A DNA stretch of 64,000 nucleotides, from contig NZ_MKSQ01000008.1 of assembly GCF_001898115.1 (NCBI RefSeq), positions 497,606-561,605 of the forward strand. The letters run 5' to 3'. A program made the translations under genes and the position numbers. This document shows positions 1 through 7,817 of the stretch, one piece after another. Every line of letters begins with the position of its first letter. The first letter of the stretch is position 1. The DNA is from Allobosea sp. 67-29 (GTDB taxonomy: Bacteria; Pseudomonadota; Alphaproteobacteria; Rhizobiales; Beijerinckiaceae). The notes under the pieces are model-generated. The model made no database searches, was not told the origin of the DNA, and saw nothing but the letters and a program-made list of their open reading frames with translations.

Positions 1-335
1 GCCGCGACGGGCAGAATGCGCGTATGGGCAAGGTTCGAGACCTCGCCCTGGAAGACGCTATGCGGGCTCGCGGGCATGATGAAGCGCCAGGCGCGATCGC
101 GCATCTGCTCTTCGTCATCGGTCAGGCGGAAGGGCGAAGCGGCTTCGCCACGGGCCGATGCCGCGAGGAAACCGGCCTCGGGCGCCAGAAGCTGGGACCA
201 GATGGTTGGCCGCGGGCGGCCGAGATCGCCGGTGGTCGCCGTACAGCCCGCCGCGAGCAGCGCCGTCGCGAGGACGGCACCGAGCGTGCGGAGCCTGCGC
301 GCCCCACCCATCTCTGCACCCGCGGCATCGATCAC
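1..335 (-). CDS. Putative lipoprotein (partial, runs off left edge)
   Basis: The frame begins with a basic, hydrophobic signal segment ending in a lipobox (LAAGC), with the acylated Cys at residue 31 counted from the GTG at 335. This indicates an SPase II-processed lipoprotein anchored in the envelope. After the Cys come about 80 residues of soluble protein with no domain I recognise, and the gene continues beyond the window. I prefer the GTG at 335 because it overlaps the stop of the upstream small gene as GTGA and has a purine-rich AGGAAGGCAAGG stretch upstream. An in-frame ATG at 311 also leaves a complete signal peptide. Function unknown. Confidence 0.7.
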   Translation of the reverse strand, partial: MIDAAGAEMGGARRLRTLGAVLATALLAAGCTATTGDLGRPRPTIWSQLLAPEAGFLAASARGEAASPFRLTDDEEQMRDRAWRFIMPASPHSVFQGEVSNLAHTRILPVA

Positions 336-541
336 GCCGGCCGCCTTGCCTTCCTGCGGCCGACCGGCTTGGCCGGCGCCGCGCGTCCGTCGCGCTGCGC
401 GGAGGTGCGCTTCGCGGCCGGTTCCGTCGGCCGCTCGTAGCGGACGCCGGTGAAGAACAGGATCGCGGCGGTTTGCTGCGGATAGGCGCAGAAGCGAGGC
501 TGCCAGCGCCGCCGCAGCGCGAGAGGGATGACGTCGGCCAT
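332..541 (-). CDS. Small conserved-looking hypothetical protein (69 aa)
   Basis: The ATG at 541 is preceded by an AAGGAGG Shine-Dalgarno six bases away, which selects it over an upstream in-frame ATG at 628. The product is small and basic. Its first 40 residues contain Trp, Cys and Tyr and a VRYERP motif, and the C-terminal tail is rich in Arg, Lys, Ala and Pro. No signal peptide or membrane segment is convincing. Its stop overlaps the start of the lipoprotein gene (GTGA), so the two are probably translationally coupled. Function unknown. Confidence 0.6.
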   Translation of the reverse strand: MADVIPLALRRRWQPRFCAYPQQTAAILFFTGVRYERPTEPAAKRTSAQRDGRAAPAKPVGRRKARRPA

Positions 542-643
542 GTGCGCCTCCTTGCTCAGCGCGGTTGCGATCGCGGGAGCCACGGAGGTTGCGGAAGCCG
601 CACCCCGAGTCGCAGCTCTCAAGATCATCAGGCCCGTACATGG

Positions 644-658
644 TTAACGCGGTCTTAA
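644..658. promoter_or_regulatory. CtrA-type binding box TTAA-N7-TTAA
   Basis: Positions 644-647 and 655-658 are TTAA separated by exactly seven bases, the consensus of the alphaproteobacterial cell-cycle regulator CtrA. The box lies 46 bp before the DUF2336 start and about 100 bp before the divergent small gene. Regulation by CtrA is inferred from the motif alone. Confidence 0.6.
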
Positions 659-703
659 GGCCTCGGGGATAATCTGCGCCTCGACACCGGATCTGCTGCC
701 TCG

Positions 704-1843
704 ATGACCAAACCCGACACCACCGAACTCGCCCATCTCGCCAGGCTCGCCCGCGACGGCGGCCTCGACCTCAGCCAGGTGTCGCTGCGCGTCAAGGCGG
801 ACCTCCTGCTCTCCGCGCAGCAGCCCCCGATCGACGACCTGAGGGCCTTTGCGGAGATGGCGACGGCGCTCGTGCCGACCATCGACGAGGCGACCGCGCT
901 GATCCTGGCGCGCAAGCTCGCCGGCTGGCGCCACACGCCGCCGCCGGTCCTGCTGGCCCTGCGGGACCGCGGCGGCGCCGTGTTCGCCGAGATGGTGCGG
1001 CACGGCCTGCCGCTCGGCACCGGCGAAATCGAGGAGCTCGCGGAGACGGGCGACGACATGCTGCTCGCCGCTCTGGCCTCGCGCCCGGACCTGACCAGCG
1101 TCGCGACGCTCATGCTGGTCGACCGCGACCTGGAGAGCCTCGACCTTGCATTGATCGCCAATATCGAGGCGCCCCTGCCTCGACCTGCGGCCGCGATCCT
1201 GATCGCCCGCGCCCGCAGCCGCGCCGCCTATCAACCCGGGCTCCTCGGCCGCCCCGACCTGTCCAATCTCGAATTGGCGCCACTGTTTCTGCGCGCCGGC
1301 CCGGAACGGCGGCTGACGATCATCGATTCGCTTTCCGCCTATGAGGCGCTGCATCCGGGGGAACGTACTCTCCCGCTCGCAACGACAGCCCTTGTCGAAT
1401 GGCTCGATCTCGCCAGCGAGGACCGGTCCCGGGCGTTCGAGGCGATCGCCCGCTTCCACGGCGGCGACGAAGCCTTCGCCCGGGCAATGGAAGACGATGC
1501 CGGCCGCGAGCTTGCCGCGCTCTCCCTCGTCGCGAGCGGTACGACGGTCGAGGAAGCGACCCGCTTCCTCATCCGCCTCGGCGACGAGACGGCCCGCTCG
1601 GTAGAGCGCATCTTCGCGCTCGTGGCGCTAATGCGCGCGACGAGGCCGGTCATCGCCCGACGCCTGATCCAGCACATCGCCGGGCTCACGCCTGCTGCGG
1701 CCCAGCGGCGCGGCCAGCACCAGCCGGTCATGGATCCCAGCGGCACGCCGTCGCGGGCCGGAACCGGCGCCGCCAGGCCGGATAGCCAGCCGGCGATGTC
1801 GGACGTGCTCGGCCGGGTCGGCCTGCAACGCGAACGCGGCTAG
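704..1843 (+). CDS. DUF2336 domain-containing protein
   Basis: This 379-residue soluble protein is alpha-helical and Leu/Ala rich. Its arrangement of repeated short helices, including LARLARDGGLDLSQ near the N-terminus, fits the alphaproteobacterial DUF2336 family, whose function is unknown. About 70 C-terminal residues are low-complexity and probably disordered. There is no signal peptide or membrane helix, so it is likely cytoplasmic. A CtrA-type box at 644-658 lies just upstream, suggesting cell-cycle-dependent expression. The stop overlaps the convergent DUF1491 gene by 4 bp. Confidence 0.75.
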   Translation: MTKPDTTELAHLARLARDGGLDLSQVSLRVKADLLLSAQQPPIDDLRAFAEMATALVPTIDEATALILARKLAGWRHTPPPVLLALRDRGGAVFAEMVRHGLPLGTGEIEELAETGDDMLLAALASRPDLTSVATLMLVDRDLESLDLALIANIEAPLPRPAAAILIARARSRAAYQPGLLGRPDLSNLELAPLFLRAGPERRLTIIDSLSAYEALHPGERTLPLATTALVEWLDLASEDRSRAFEAIARFHGGDEAFARAMEDDAGRELAALSLVASGTTVEEATRFLIRLGDETARSVERIFALVALMRATRPVIARRLIQHIAGLTPAAAQRRGQHQPVMDPSGTPSRAGTGAARPDSQPAMSDVLGRVGLQRERG

Positions 1844-2175
1844 TCCGGCGCCAGCTCCAGTCGCGGATCGCCCTCGCGGTTCTCGATTTCGACGAGCCAC
1901 AGGTCGCCGTCGAAGCGCAATTCGCGCGTGACTCGGTCCTCCACCGCGAGCGGATCGGAATCGAGCAGGAGCTGGAAGCGGCGCACCCCGTCATCCGCCG
2001 CAAGCGCCTGCGGGGCCGGGCCGTAAAGGGCGGCGGTCCCGTCCAGGCGGTCGAGCTTGACGAAAATGGCGCCGGCTTCGGCGGCGCCGCGGCGGCGCAG
2101 CACCGCGACCAGCCCGTCGAGCCCCGCCTGGCGGAGCCATGCCGACACCCAGAACTCGCTGGTGAGGCGCGCCAT
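1840..2175 (-). CDS. DUF1491 family protein
   Basis: This 111-residue protein begins with a LTSEFWVSAWLRQ-type N-terminus and has a VKLDRLDG segment followed by alternating beta strands, as in the alphaproteobacterial DUF1491 family. No function is established and no catalytic residues are evident. It is probably cytoplasmic. It is the last gene of a minus-strand run with the proline-rich membrane protein (17 bp upstream) and the sensor kinase. The 3' end overlaps the convergent DUF2336 gene by 4 bp. Confidence 0.8.
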   Translation of the reverse strand: MARLTSEFWVSAWLRQAGLDGLVAVLRRRGAAEAGAIFVKLDRLDGTAALYGPAPQALAADDGVRRFQLLLDSDPLAVEDRVTRELRFDGDLWLVEIENREGDPRLELAPD

Positions 2176-2191
2176 CGGCGGCGCTCCCGAT

Positions 2192-2770
2192 TCAGTTCGA
2201 AGCCGTGTGGCGGGGAGCGCCGCCCGAGCGGGCGTTCGCGCCCCGGATATCCGCGGGCGGGCGAATGCCCGTGCCGTTGATCAGATCCGCGATCGGGTCA
2301 TGCACGACCGCATTGCGCGCCGGAGCGGCCGTGCGCGGCGCGGCGGCGACCGTAGCCGGCGGACGGGGTGCGGTCTCGCGCGCCGTCGGCTGCGCCTGCG
2401 ACAGGTCGCTCGGCCGCGACGGCGGCAGGGCCGGCCCGAGCAGCGCCGGAATATCGGCAGGGGGCGCCATGACCGGGGCAGCCGGCGGCTCCCCACGCCG
2501 GGCGGAGGCCGCGGGGCGGGCCTCCTCGACGGGTGCGGCCAGCATCGGGCGGGGATGGCGGGCCTTCTGGAACATCAGGGCGTTCGCGACGATGGCGAGG
2601 GAAAGCATGCCGAACATCAGGAAGAGCATGGACCGCCCCGGGCGCCGGATCGCAGCGCGGATCGTCTGCGCGAACCAGGACGGCGACTTCCGACGCGCCG
2701 GCTGAGCCCGCCGGACCGGGGCGGACAAGGAAGCGCCGGTGCGGGCGCGGGCGGCCATTGTAGCGGACAT
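2192..2770 (-). CDS. Single-pass membrane protein with Pro/Ala-rich periplasmic tail
   Basis: A basic cytoplasmic N-terminus (about 47 residues rich in Arg and Lys) is followed by one transmembrane helix at about residues 48-67. A 120-residue Pro/Ala-rich linker and a short conserved-looking DPIADLING patch follow. In related bacteria similar N-termini carry a C-terminal peptidoglycan-binding domain, but none is present here, so the protein may be a short version. It sits 10 bp after the sensor kinase stop and 17 bp before DUF1491, so the three are probably co-transcribed. Function unknown. Confidence 0.6.
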   Translation of the reverse strand: MSATMAARARTGASLSAPVRRAQPARRKSPSWFAQTIRAAIRRPGRSMLFLMFGMLSLAIVANALMFQKARHPRPMLAAPVEEARPAASARRGEPPAAPVMAPPADIPALLGPALPPSRPSDLSQAQPTARETAPRPPATVAAAPRTAAPARNAVVHDPIADLINGTGIRPPADIRGANARSGGAPRHTASN

Positions 2771-2780
2771 CGTGCGGCTC

Positions 2781-4586
2781 TCAGGCGGTCAGACGAAGCG
2801 GTTCTTTGGTGTCGAGGCCCCGGCGAGGCGCTCTGGCGAAAGTGATGATCTTGCCCGGCTGCTCGACCATGGCGGCGGCGCCGATCGGCAGGCGGACCGA
2901 AACGCGGGTGCCGACGCCCGGCGCGCTTTCCACGCTCAGGCGCCCGCCATGGAGGCCGACGAGACCGCGCACGACCGAAAGGCCGAGGCCGGTGCCCTCA
3001 TGGGAGCGGTCATAGGATCCCTTGGCCTGGAAGAAGGGATCACCCAACCGCGGCAGATCGGCGGCGGCGATGCCGATCCCCGTATCGGAAACGGAGAGGT
3101 CGATCACATCCCCGTCGCGGACGACGGCGAGGGTGACGCGTCCGCCGGCAGGCGTGAACTTGATCGCGTTCGACAACAGGTTGAGCACGACCTGCTTGAG
3201 GGCGCGCCGGTCCCCCTCCACCTGCGGCAGCGCCGGGCCGAGCACATGCTCGAGCGCGATGCCGCCGGTTTCCGCACGCAGCGCCATCAGAGCGCAGCAA
3301 TCCTTGGCGAGGGCGGCGATATCGAGCGGATCATGCTCGATCGACATGGCGCCGCTCTCGATCTTCGAGATGTCGAGGAGGGTATTGACCACGTCGAGCA
3401 GATGGTGGCCGGAGGCATGGATGATCTCGGCGTACTCGGCGCGCTTCTTTGCATCCAGCCGGCCCGCATCGTCCATGCTGAGCATTTCGGAGAATCCGAT
3501 GATCGCATTGAGCGGCGTGCGCAGCTCATGGCTGACGGTCGCGAGGAAGCGCCCCTTGACGTCGTTGGCCTTGAGGGCCTCGGCATGGTCGCGATCGCGC
3601 TCCTCGTCCTGAGCCCGGCGCGCCGTGACATCGCGCATCACGCAGACCACCGTAGCGCCCTTGGGCGACTTGGAACCTTCGACCCGGTGGGCCTGCATCT
3701 CGAGCCAGCGCGAAACCGGAACCCGCCCCGGACCGTGCCCATCGAGCGGCACGAACAGGGTGCGGAAGCAGGCGCTGACGCCGGCATCGCCATGGGCAGC
3801 GTCGCTCAGGGCCTTCAGGAAGAGCGGCCGATCGGCGATGTGAACGCGCTCGAACAGGCCGCGCCCCATCAATTCCCGCGGTTCGGCGCCCGCAAGCGCG
3901 CGCGCCGCCGCGTTCGCGAAGACGACCGCCCCGTCGCCGTCGTGCCAGGTCACCAGATCACCGACGTGGTCGAGCAGCGCCCGGGCCCGCTCGTCCGATG
4001 CGCGATATTCGCCGAGTTCCGCATCGCGCCGGCGCAGCATCAGTGCCGTGACCATCAGTGCCTGTACCAGCGCTCCGACGACGAAAAGCGGCATCGCCTG
4101 CCGCGACCACTCGGCGGGCGCGGAGAAAGCACCGATCTCGCCGCCGACGACAACGGCCAGGAGCGCCGCGACCGCGACCACACCCGCCCGGAACACGAAT
4201 TTCCGGCCGCCGAAGCTGGCGGCCTCGACCGGCACGACGACCAGCCCGGCCAGCAGAGGCGAATTCGCGCCGCCCGTCGCCCCCGCCAGGGACACGACGA
4301 AGAGCGAGAGCGCAGCAGCCGAGACCGCGTGCGCGATGTCGAGCCGGCCGGTGCGCGACAGGATGAAGACCGCCAGCAAGGGCAAGGCCGCCGCAACGAC
4401 CAGAGCAGCCTCGAAGGTGCCGAGTGCGCCACGCCAGGCGAGGTAGGCCGGGGCGAGCCCCAACGATACGGCACCGACGAGCAGGCGCGACAGGATGAAG
4501 CGCTCGTGGCGCATCCTTTCGCGGCTGTCGGAGCGCACCGATGCATGCACCAGCGCCGCCGCCTGTATCCTCAATGCTGCCATCAT
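2781..4586 (-). CDS. Membrane sensor histidine kinase (PAS-HisKA-HATPase)
   Basis: The N-terminal 185 residues form about five or six membrane helices. A PAS domain (about 205-320) follows, then a HisKA domain whose phospho-acceptor His lies in SHELRTPLNAIIGFSE (about residue 353), and a HATPase_c domain with NLLSNAIKF, DTGIGI and GTGLGLS motifs. It should autophosphorylate and pass phosphate to an unlinked response regulator, since none is adjacent. The dimerisation helix resembles the PleC/DivJ type, so a cell-cycle role is possible but unproven. The start is uncertain because ATGs at 4586 and 4583 lack a clear ribosome site. It heads a three-gene minus-strand run, and a CtrA-type box lies 67 bp upstream. 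Confidence 0.85.
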   Translation of the reverse strand: MMAALRIQAAALVHASVRSDSRERMRHERFILSRLLVGAVSLGLAPAYLAWRGALGTFEAALVVAAALPLLAVFILSRTGRLDIAHAVSAAALSLFVVSLAGATGGANSPLLAGLVVVPVEAASFGGRKFVFRAGVVAVAALLAVVVGGEIGAFSAPAEWSRQAMPLFVVGALVQALMVTALMLRRRDAELGEYRASDERARALLDHVGDLVTWHDGDGAVVFANAAARALAGAEPRELMGRGLFERVHIADRPLFLKALSDAAHGDAGVSACFRTLFVPLDGHGPGRVPVSRWLEMQAHRVEGSKSPKGATVVCVMRDVTARRAQDEERDRDHAEALKANDVKGRFLATVSHELRTPLNAIIGFSEMLSMDDAGRLDAKKRAEYAEIIHASGHHLLDVVNTLLDISKIESGAMSIEHDPLDIAALAKDCCALMALRAETGGIALEHVLGPALPQVEGDRRALKQVVLNLLSNAIKFTPAGGRVTLAVVRDGDVIDLSVSDTGIGIAAADLPRLGDPFFQAKGSYDRSHEGTGLGLSVVRGLVGLHGGRLSVESAPGVGTRVSVRLPIGAAAMVEQPGKIITFARAPRRGLDTKEPLRLTA

Positions 4587-4652
4587 CAACAACGCAACGC
4601 CTAACTCTCGCGAACCGGTTCGTCCGCTGCGCGCTATCTCGCCATGGGGGGT

Positions 4653-4667
4653 TTAAGCGGGGCTTAA
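4653..4667. promoter_or_regulatory. CtrA-type binding box TTAA-N7-TTAA
   Basis: TTAA at 4653-4656 and 4664-4667 are separated by seven bases, a perfect match to the CtrA consensus. The box lies 67 bp upstream of the sensor kinase start on the minus strand. Together with the boxes at 644 and 48561 it suggests that several signalling genes here are CtrA targets. Confidence 0.6.
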
Positions 4668-4905
4668 AGCGCGACAGCGGCGGCGACGGCGAGCCCGCGT
4701 CCGTTCTCATTTTATATAAATACATCATTATCTTACGCGCATTTCGGCGGATTGCCGCAGCTTCCGGCCAGTTCAAAGCAAGGTGAACGGAAGCTGAAGA
4801 GGGCTGCGCGCATTCGACTCGTATTTGAGCATTCCAAATGACGCGATTTTTCCGGATCGGGGGCTAAGGTCCGTATCGCGGCTCCCAGCCGCATTGGAGA
4901 TCGAG
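4668..4905. other. Divergent intergenic region, AT-rich island
   Basis: The stretch between the sensor kinase and the small exported protein holds an AT-rich patch at about 4710-4740 that stands out from the GC-rich surroundings. It probably contains divergent promoters. I see no convincing small gene or RNA hairpin in it. Confidence 0.4.
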
Positions 4906-5172
4906 ATGGCTTATTTCCTGCGCAAGGTCGCGATCATCGGCCTGATCGCCATGAACTCGCCGGTGCATGGCGGCAAATCGGCCGAGGCCGGGCCGCCGCA
5001 GGCCGCGGGGCAGGTCGTGAACGCGGTGCAGGCGGAGACACGCGCCGCGGCCGGCAGTCTCGCCGCCGCGCGGGAGGCGGCCCAGATCCTGGCCGGGCTC
5101 GATCCGGAAACACGCGGGCGCATCCTGAGCGCCGTCGCGTCGGCGGCAACAACTCGGCCGACGACGCGTTGA
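4906..5172 (+). CDS. Small membrane-anchored/exported protein, DUF5330-like
   Basis: The ATG at 4906 follows a GGAGA ribosome site. The 88-residue product begins with a hydrophobic segment (YFLRKVAIIGLIAMN) that could be a signal peptide or anchor. An Ala-rich helical stretch follows (about residues 40-80). Placement just upstream of sufE and near mucR matches where small DUF5330-type proteins occur in Rhizobiales, but the cysteine motif I would expect is missing, so the family call is tentative. Function unknown. Confidence 0.55.
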   Translation: MAYFLRKVAIIGLIAMNSPVHGGKSAEAGPPQAAGQVVNAVQAETRAAAGSLAAAREAAQILAGLDPETRGRILSAVASAATTRPTTR

Positions 5173-5244
5173 ATACTTGACGCGAGCCAGCCGCGGGAAG
5201 ACAACCCGCCGGCCCGGGACAAGGCGCGGGCGGCAAGGCAGGAC

Positions 5245-5670
5245 ATGACCACCACCCTCGACGAGATCGTTGCCAATTTCGAACTGCTCGAGGAATGGGA
5301 CGATCGCTATCGCTACCTGATCGAACTCGGCAAGGGCCTCGAGCCGCTGCCGGAAGAGGCCCATAGCGAGGCCAACAAGGTGCGCGGCTGTGCGAGCCAG
5401 GTCTGGCTGGACATGCATCGCGAAGACGGTCCCGGCCCCCGGACCCGGCTGCATTTCCGCGGCGACAGCGATGCTCATATCGTGCGGGGCCTGGTCGCGC
5501 TCGCGCTCTCGATCTTCTCAGGCCGCACGGCCGAGGAGATTCTCGCGACCGACGCCTTCGCCATCTATGAGAAGCTCGGCCTTGCCGCCCATCTCACGCC
5601 GCAGCGCTCCAACGGCGTGCGCGCCATGATCGAGCGCATCAAGAACGACGCCCGCGCGACGGCAGGCTGA
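5245..5670 (+). CDS. sufE: SufE family protein (cysteine desulfurase sulfur acceptor)
   Basis: The 141-residue protein has the SufE fold signature: an N-terminal helix pair, then VRGCASQVW with the sulfur-accepting Cys at residue 49, and a C-terminal helix ending RSNGVRAMI. SufE takes persulfide sulfur from the cysteine desulfurase SufS and raises its activity for Fe-S cluster assembly in the cytoplasm. The length is typical. No suf operon genes are adjacent, as is common for stand-alone sufE in Rhizobiales. The gene converges on the DUF6456 gene. Confidence 0.9.
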   Translation: MTTTLDEIVANFELLEEWDDRYRYLIELGKGLEPLPEEAHSEANKVRGCASQVWLDMHREDGPGPRTRLHFRGDSDAHIVRGLVALALSIFSGRTAEEILATDAFAIYEKLGLAAHLTPQRSNGVRAMIERIKNDARATAG

Positions 5671-5710
5671 GCGCCTCCGCGGGGCAAAGCCCCCTGCCCT
5701 GACAGGTCAC

Positions 5711-6517
5711 TCAGCGCTCCGGCGACGGCCGAATGCCGGGGCGAGCGCCGGGGGCCTGCCAGCCGGCGATGTCGGCCCGCTCGCGAACGCGGTCGATCCC
5801 GTAATGCGACGCCAAGGTCGCCAGCGCCAGGCGCAGCACCACCTTGGCTGAACGGGCCGGCCACTGCCGCTCGCGCTCGACCAGATCGAGCCCCTTCAGG
5901 AAGCCGCAAACGTCGATGGCGACGCCGGAAAGCTCGGGCCCCAGCCGCTCGCAGGCGCGCCGAACGCGCTGGCGGGCGGCGACCGCGGCGTCGGAGGCTC
6001 CGGCAGGATCGCGCGCACCGGGGCCCCGTTCATCCGGCGTGAGCGCCGCGTCCCAGTTCATCGTCGTGCGCGGCAGCATCCGGGCGCGCGTCAGATCCGC
6101 TCTGAAACGCTCGCCGGCCGCAAACTCCTGATCGCCGATCTGCGGCTTGCCGTCCTTGCCGGGACGGCGATGCAGCCAGAGCAACGGACTTTCGCGCTCG
6201 TCGCGTCGCGGCACGGCAGGCTGCGGCGGCGCCGTGGAGGCGGCGGCCACCGCGGGAGAAGCCCGCGGCACCGCATCCTCCTTCAAAACGAGACGGGCCC
6301 GCCGCCCTTCGGTCCGCCAGACGGCGACCCCTTCGGAAACGAGCGCCGCGGCGGCGGCCGGCACGACATAGCCGGCCCCGAGGCTCGCGCCGTTCTCCAT
6401 CCGATACAAGGCGATGCGGCCGCAGCCCAGCGGCGAGGAAATGCCGTAGGAGGTAGGCGAACCGAGATGCTTCAACAGCCGGGCACGGTCGCGGATCTCG
6501 ATGTCCTGCACCATCAC
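5711..6517 (-). CDS. DUF6456 domain protein (putative DNA-binding regulator)
   Basis: The 268-residue protein has two halves. Residues about 5-80 resemble a winged-helix region. After a Pro/Ala linker, the half from about residue 110 on (SPLLWLHRR, RADLTRA, MNWD motifs) fits the DUF6456 family of alphaproteobacterial putative regulators. The last third, with CERLGPELSGVAIDVCGFLKGL, is the most conserved-looking part. The start overlaps the stop of the upstream DnaA-like gene as ATGA, so the two are translationally coupled and probably act together. The target is unknown. Confidence 0.75.
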   Translation of the reverse strand: MMVQDIEIRDRARLLKHLGSPTSYGISSPLGCGRIALYRMENGASLGAGYVVPAAAAALVSEGVAVWRTEGRRARLVLKEDAVPRASPAVAAASTAPPQPAVPRRDERESPLLWLHRRPGKDGKPQIGDQEFAAGERFRADLTRARMLPRTTMNWDAALTPDERGPGARDPAGASDAAVAARQRVRRACERLGPELSGVAIDVCGFLKGLDLVERERQWPARSAKVVLRLALATLASHYGIDRVRERADIAGWQAPGARPGIRPSPER

Positions 6518-6891
6518 AGCACCTCCCTGGAACGCAGCGCCAGGCTGGACTCGATCGCGAGCAGCGCCTCCTCCAACATGTCCAGGCCCAGTTCGCAGCG
6601 GGGATCGTCCCGGCTGTCCTCGACCAGCGCACAGGCGTGACGGACCGTCGTGCGATCCCTTCCGAAGCAGGCGCCGACCCGCGTCAGGCTCAATCCGAAG
6701 GTGACATGAGCGAGATACATCGCCCTCTGACGTGCATTGGCGACGGGCTTCCGGCCGCGGCTGCGGGCCCGGATCGCCGGTGAGGCGACACCGGCGGCGG
6801 CGGCCACAGCGCTTTCCGCCAGCCGCGCCCCTGCCGTCTCCTGCAAGACGATGTCAGGGCCTGTCGAAATGATGTTCACCATATGTTCCAT
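6514..6891 (-). CDS. Helix-turn-helix protein resembling DnaA domain IV
   Basis: The core (RQRAMYLAHVTFGLSLTRVG, then GRDRTTVRHAC) matches the C-terminal DNA-binding domain of the replication initiator DnaA, including the recognition-helix R-TTV-HAC signature. There is no AAA+ ATPase domain, so this is a stand-alone domain-IV-like regulator, not DnaA itself. I prefer the ATG at 6891, next to GGAGGGG. The in-frame ATG at 6882 has 12-base spacing to that site, and the ATG at 6924 would lie on the predicted transcription start. It is coupled to the DUF6456 gene by a 4-bp overlap. Confidence 0.75.
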   Translation of the reverse strand: MEHMVNIISTGPDIVLQETAGARLAESAVAAAAGVASPAIRARSRGRKPVANARQRAMYLAHVTFGLSLTRVGACFGRDRTTVRHACALVEDSRDDPRCELGLDMLEEALLAIESSLALRSREVL

Positions 6892-6934
6892 ACCCCTCCG
6901 AGGCGTCGCTCCGACGGGGAGCATGGGAGATATG

Positions 6935-6961
6935 ATTATATTCCTATTCTCGGAATGGCAA
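6935..6961 (-). promoter_or_regulatory. Promoter with TATAAT and overlapping inverted repeat
   Basis: On the minus strand a perfect TATAAT at 6940-6935 is preceded, 15 bases away, by TTGCCA at 6961-6956. An inverted repeat ATTCC-N7-GGAAT occupies 6940-6956, between the two hexamers, and is well placed to be an operator. It would drive the DnaA-like/DUF6456 pair with a leader of about 35 bases. The short spacer suggests activator or repressor control. Confidence 0.5.
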
Positions 6962-7010
6962 GCCCCGGTCGCAGTTATCCCCGCACCGCCTGCGGCGGAA
7001 GACCGGCATG

Positions 7011-7038
7011 AAAAAAGCCGCCGGGTGCCCGGCGGCTT
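7011..7038 (-). terminator. Rho-independent terminator of mucR
   Basis: Eleven-base GC-rich arms (7015-7025 and 7028-7038) with a 2-base loop end in a run of six T on the minus strand, 34 bp past the mucR stop. Confidence 0.85.
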
Positions 7039-7071
7039 CTCCTTTTCGAATTCTTGCGGTGCCGCGTGGTA

Positions 7072-7488
7072 TCAGCGGCGCTTGCGGCGCTGCTGGCCCA
7101 GGCCCATCTTCTTTGCGAGCTGCGAGCGGGCCTCGGCGTAATTCGGCGCGACCATCGGGTAATCGGGCGGCAGGCCCCACTTCTCGCGATACTGCTCCGG
7201 GGACATGTTGTACTGCGTGCGCAGATGGCGCTTCAGCGACTTGAACTTCTTGCCGTCCTCGAGGCAGACCAGATAATCCGCAGTAATCGACTTCTTGACC
7301 GGAATGGCGGGCTTGGGCGCCTCGACCGGGATCACTGGGGCAGCACCACCGATGACGCGGCTCAGCGCCGAGTGGACTTCGCTGATCAACGCCGGCAAGT
7401 CGGACGCAGGGACAGAATTATTGGAGACATAGGCAGAGACGATGTCCGCCGTCAATTCGATGAAATCTGCACCCTCGTTATCGGCCAT
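7072..7488 (-). CDS. mucR: MucR/Ros family transcriptional regulator
   Basis: The 138-residue protein has the MucR architecture. A helical N-terminus with hydrophobic repeats (residues 8-50) is used in this family for oligomerisation. The C-terminal Ros-type zinc-finger fold is [21 protein letters not shown] followed by [15 protein letters not shown]. Of the Ros zinc ligands only the first Cys and the first His are kept; the second Cys is Asp and the distal His is Tyr, a variation known in rhizobial MucR relatives. MucR proteins bind AT-rich DNA and act as H-NS-like global repressors of surface polysaccharide, motility and virulence genes. The AT-rich upstream region fits autoregulation. Confidence 0.9.
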   Translation of the reverse strand: MADNEGADFIELTADIVSAYVSNNSVPASDLPALISEVHSALSRVIGGAAPVIPVEAPKPAIPVKKSITADYLVCLEDGKKFKSLKRHLRTQYNMSPEQYREKWGLPPDYPMVAPNYAEARSQLAKKMGLGQQRRKRR

Positions 7489-7817
7489 AGTTCTGTCGCT
7501 CCTTATCGTTCTTGCTATGCACTACCCGACCGCACGTCTACGGAAGCCCGGCTTTCCCGGCCAGCCTCGCCAATAGTGACAGCCACTACCGGCAACAGAA
7601 TCATCGACCCGATCGATCGCATTCCGCCTGTAATGGATACTGCCTAGTCATGCAAGTGAACAATTCGTCCGAACAAGAATATTTCACCTCAATATTCGAA
7701 AATGAATATGACTGCGTTTTCCCATTTCAATCAAGTTGAATGCCCCCTCGCCCAGCGCGTCTTGTCAGGCCGGCGACCGGGCTCTACGTCTCGGCCCCCC
7801 GCCCTGGAGATATCCCG
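7489..7817. other. AT-rich divergent intergenic region between mucR and oligopeptidase B
   Basis: About 330 bp with a marked AT-rich part at 7665-7735 (several TATTC/GAATA and TTCGAAAATGAATA-like stretches), unusual in this genome and the kind of DNA MucR binds. It probably holds both promoters and a MucR autoregulatory site. Open frames inside it lack ribosome sites and I do not call them genes. Confidence 0.4.

Noticed and set aside
2739..4604. Long plus-strand open frame (621 codons) opposite the sensor kinase
   Set aside because: It is antisense to a gene with full kinase motifs; long antisense frames are expected in GC-rich DNA with biased third positions. Its translation is Arg/Gly/Asp-rich and lacks family motifs.
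7512..7739. 75-codon plus-strand frame between mucR and ptrB
   Set aside because: No ribosome site, Ser/Asn/His-rich composition without pattern, and it overlaps an AT-rich regulatory region.
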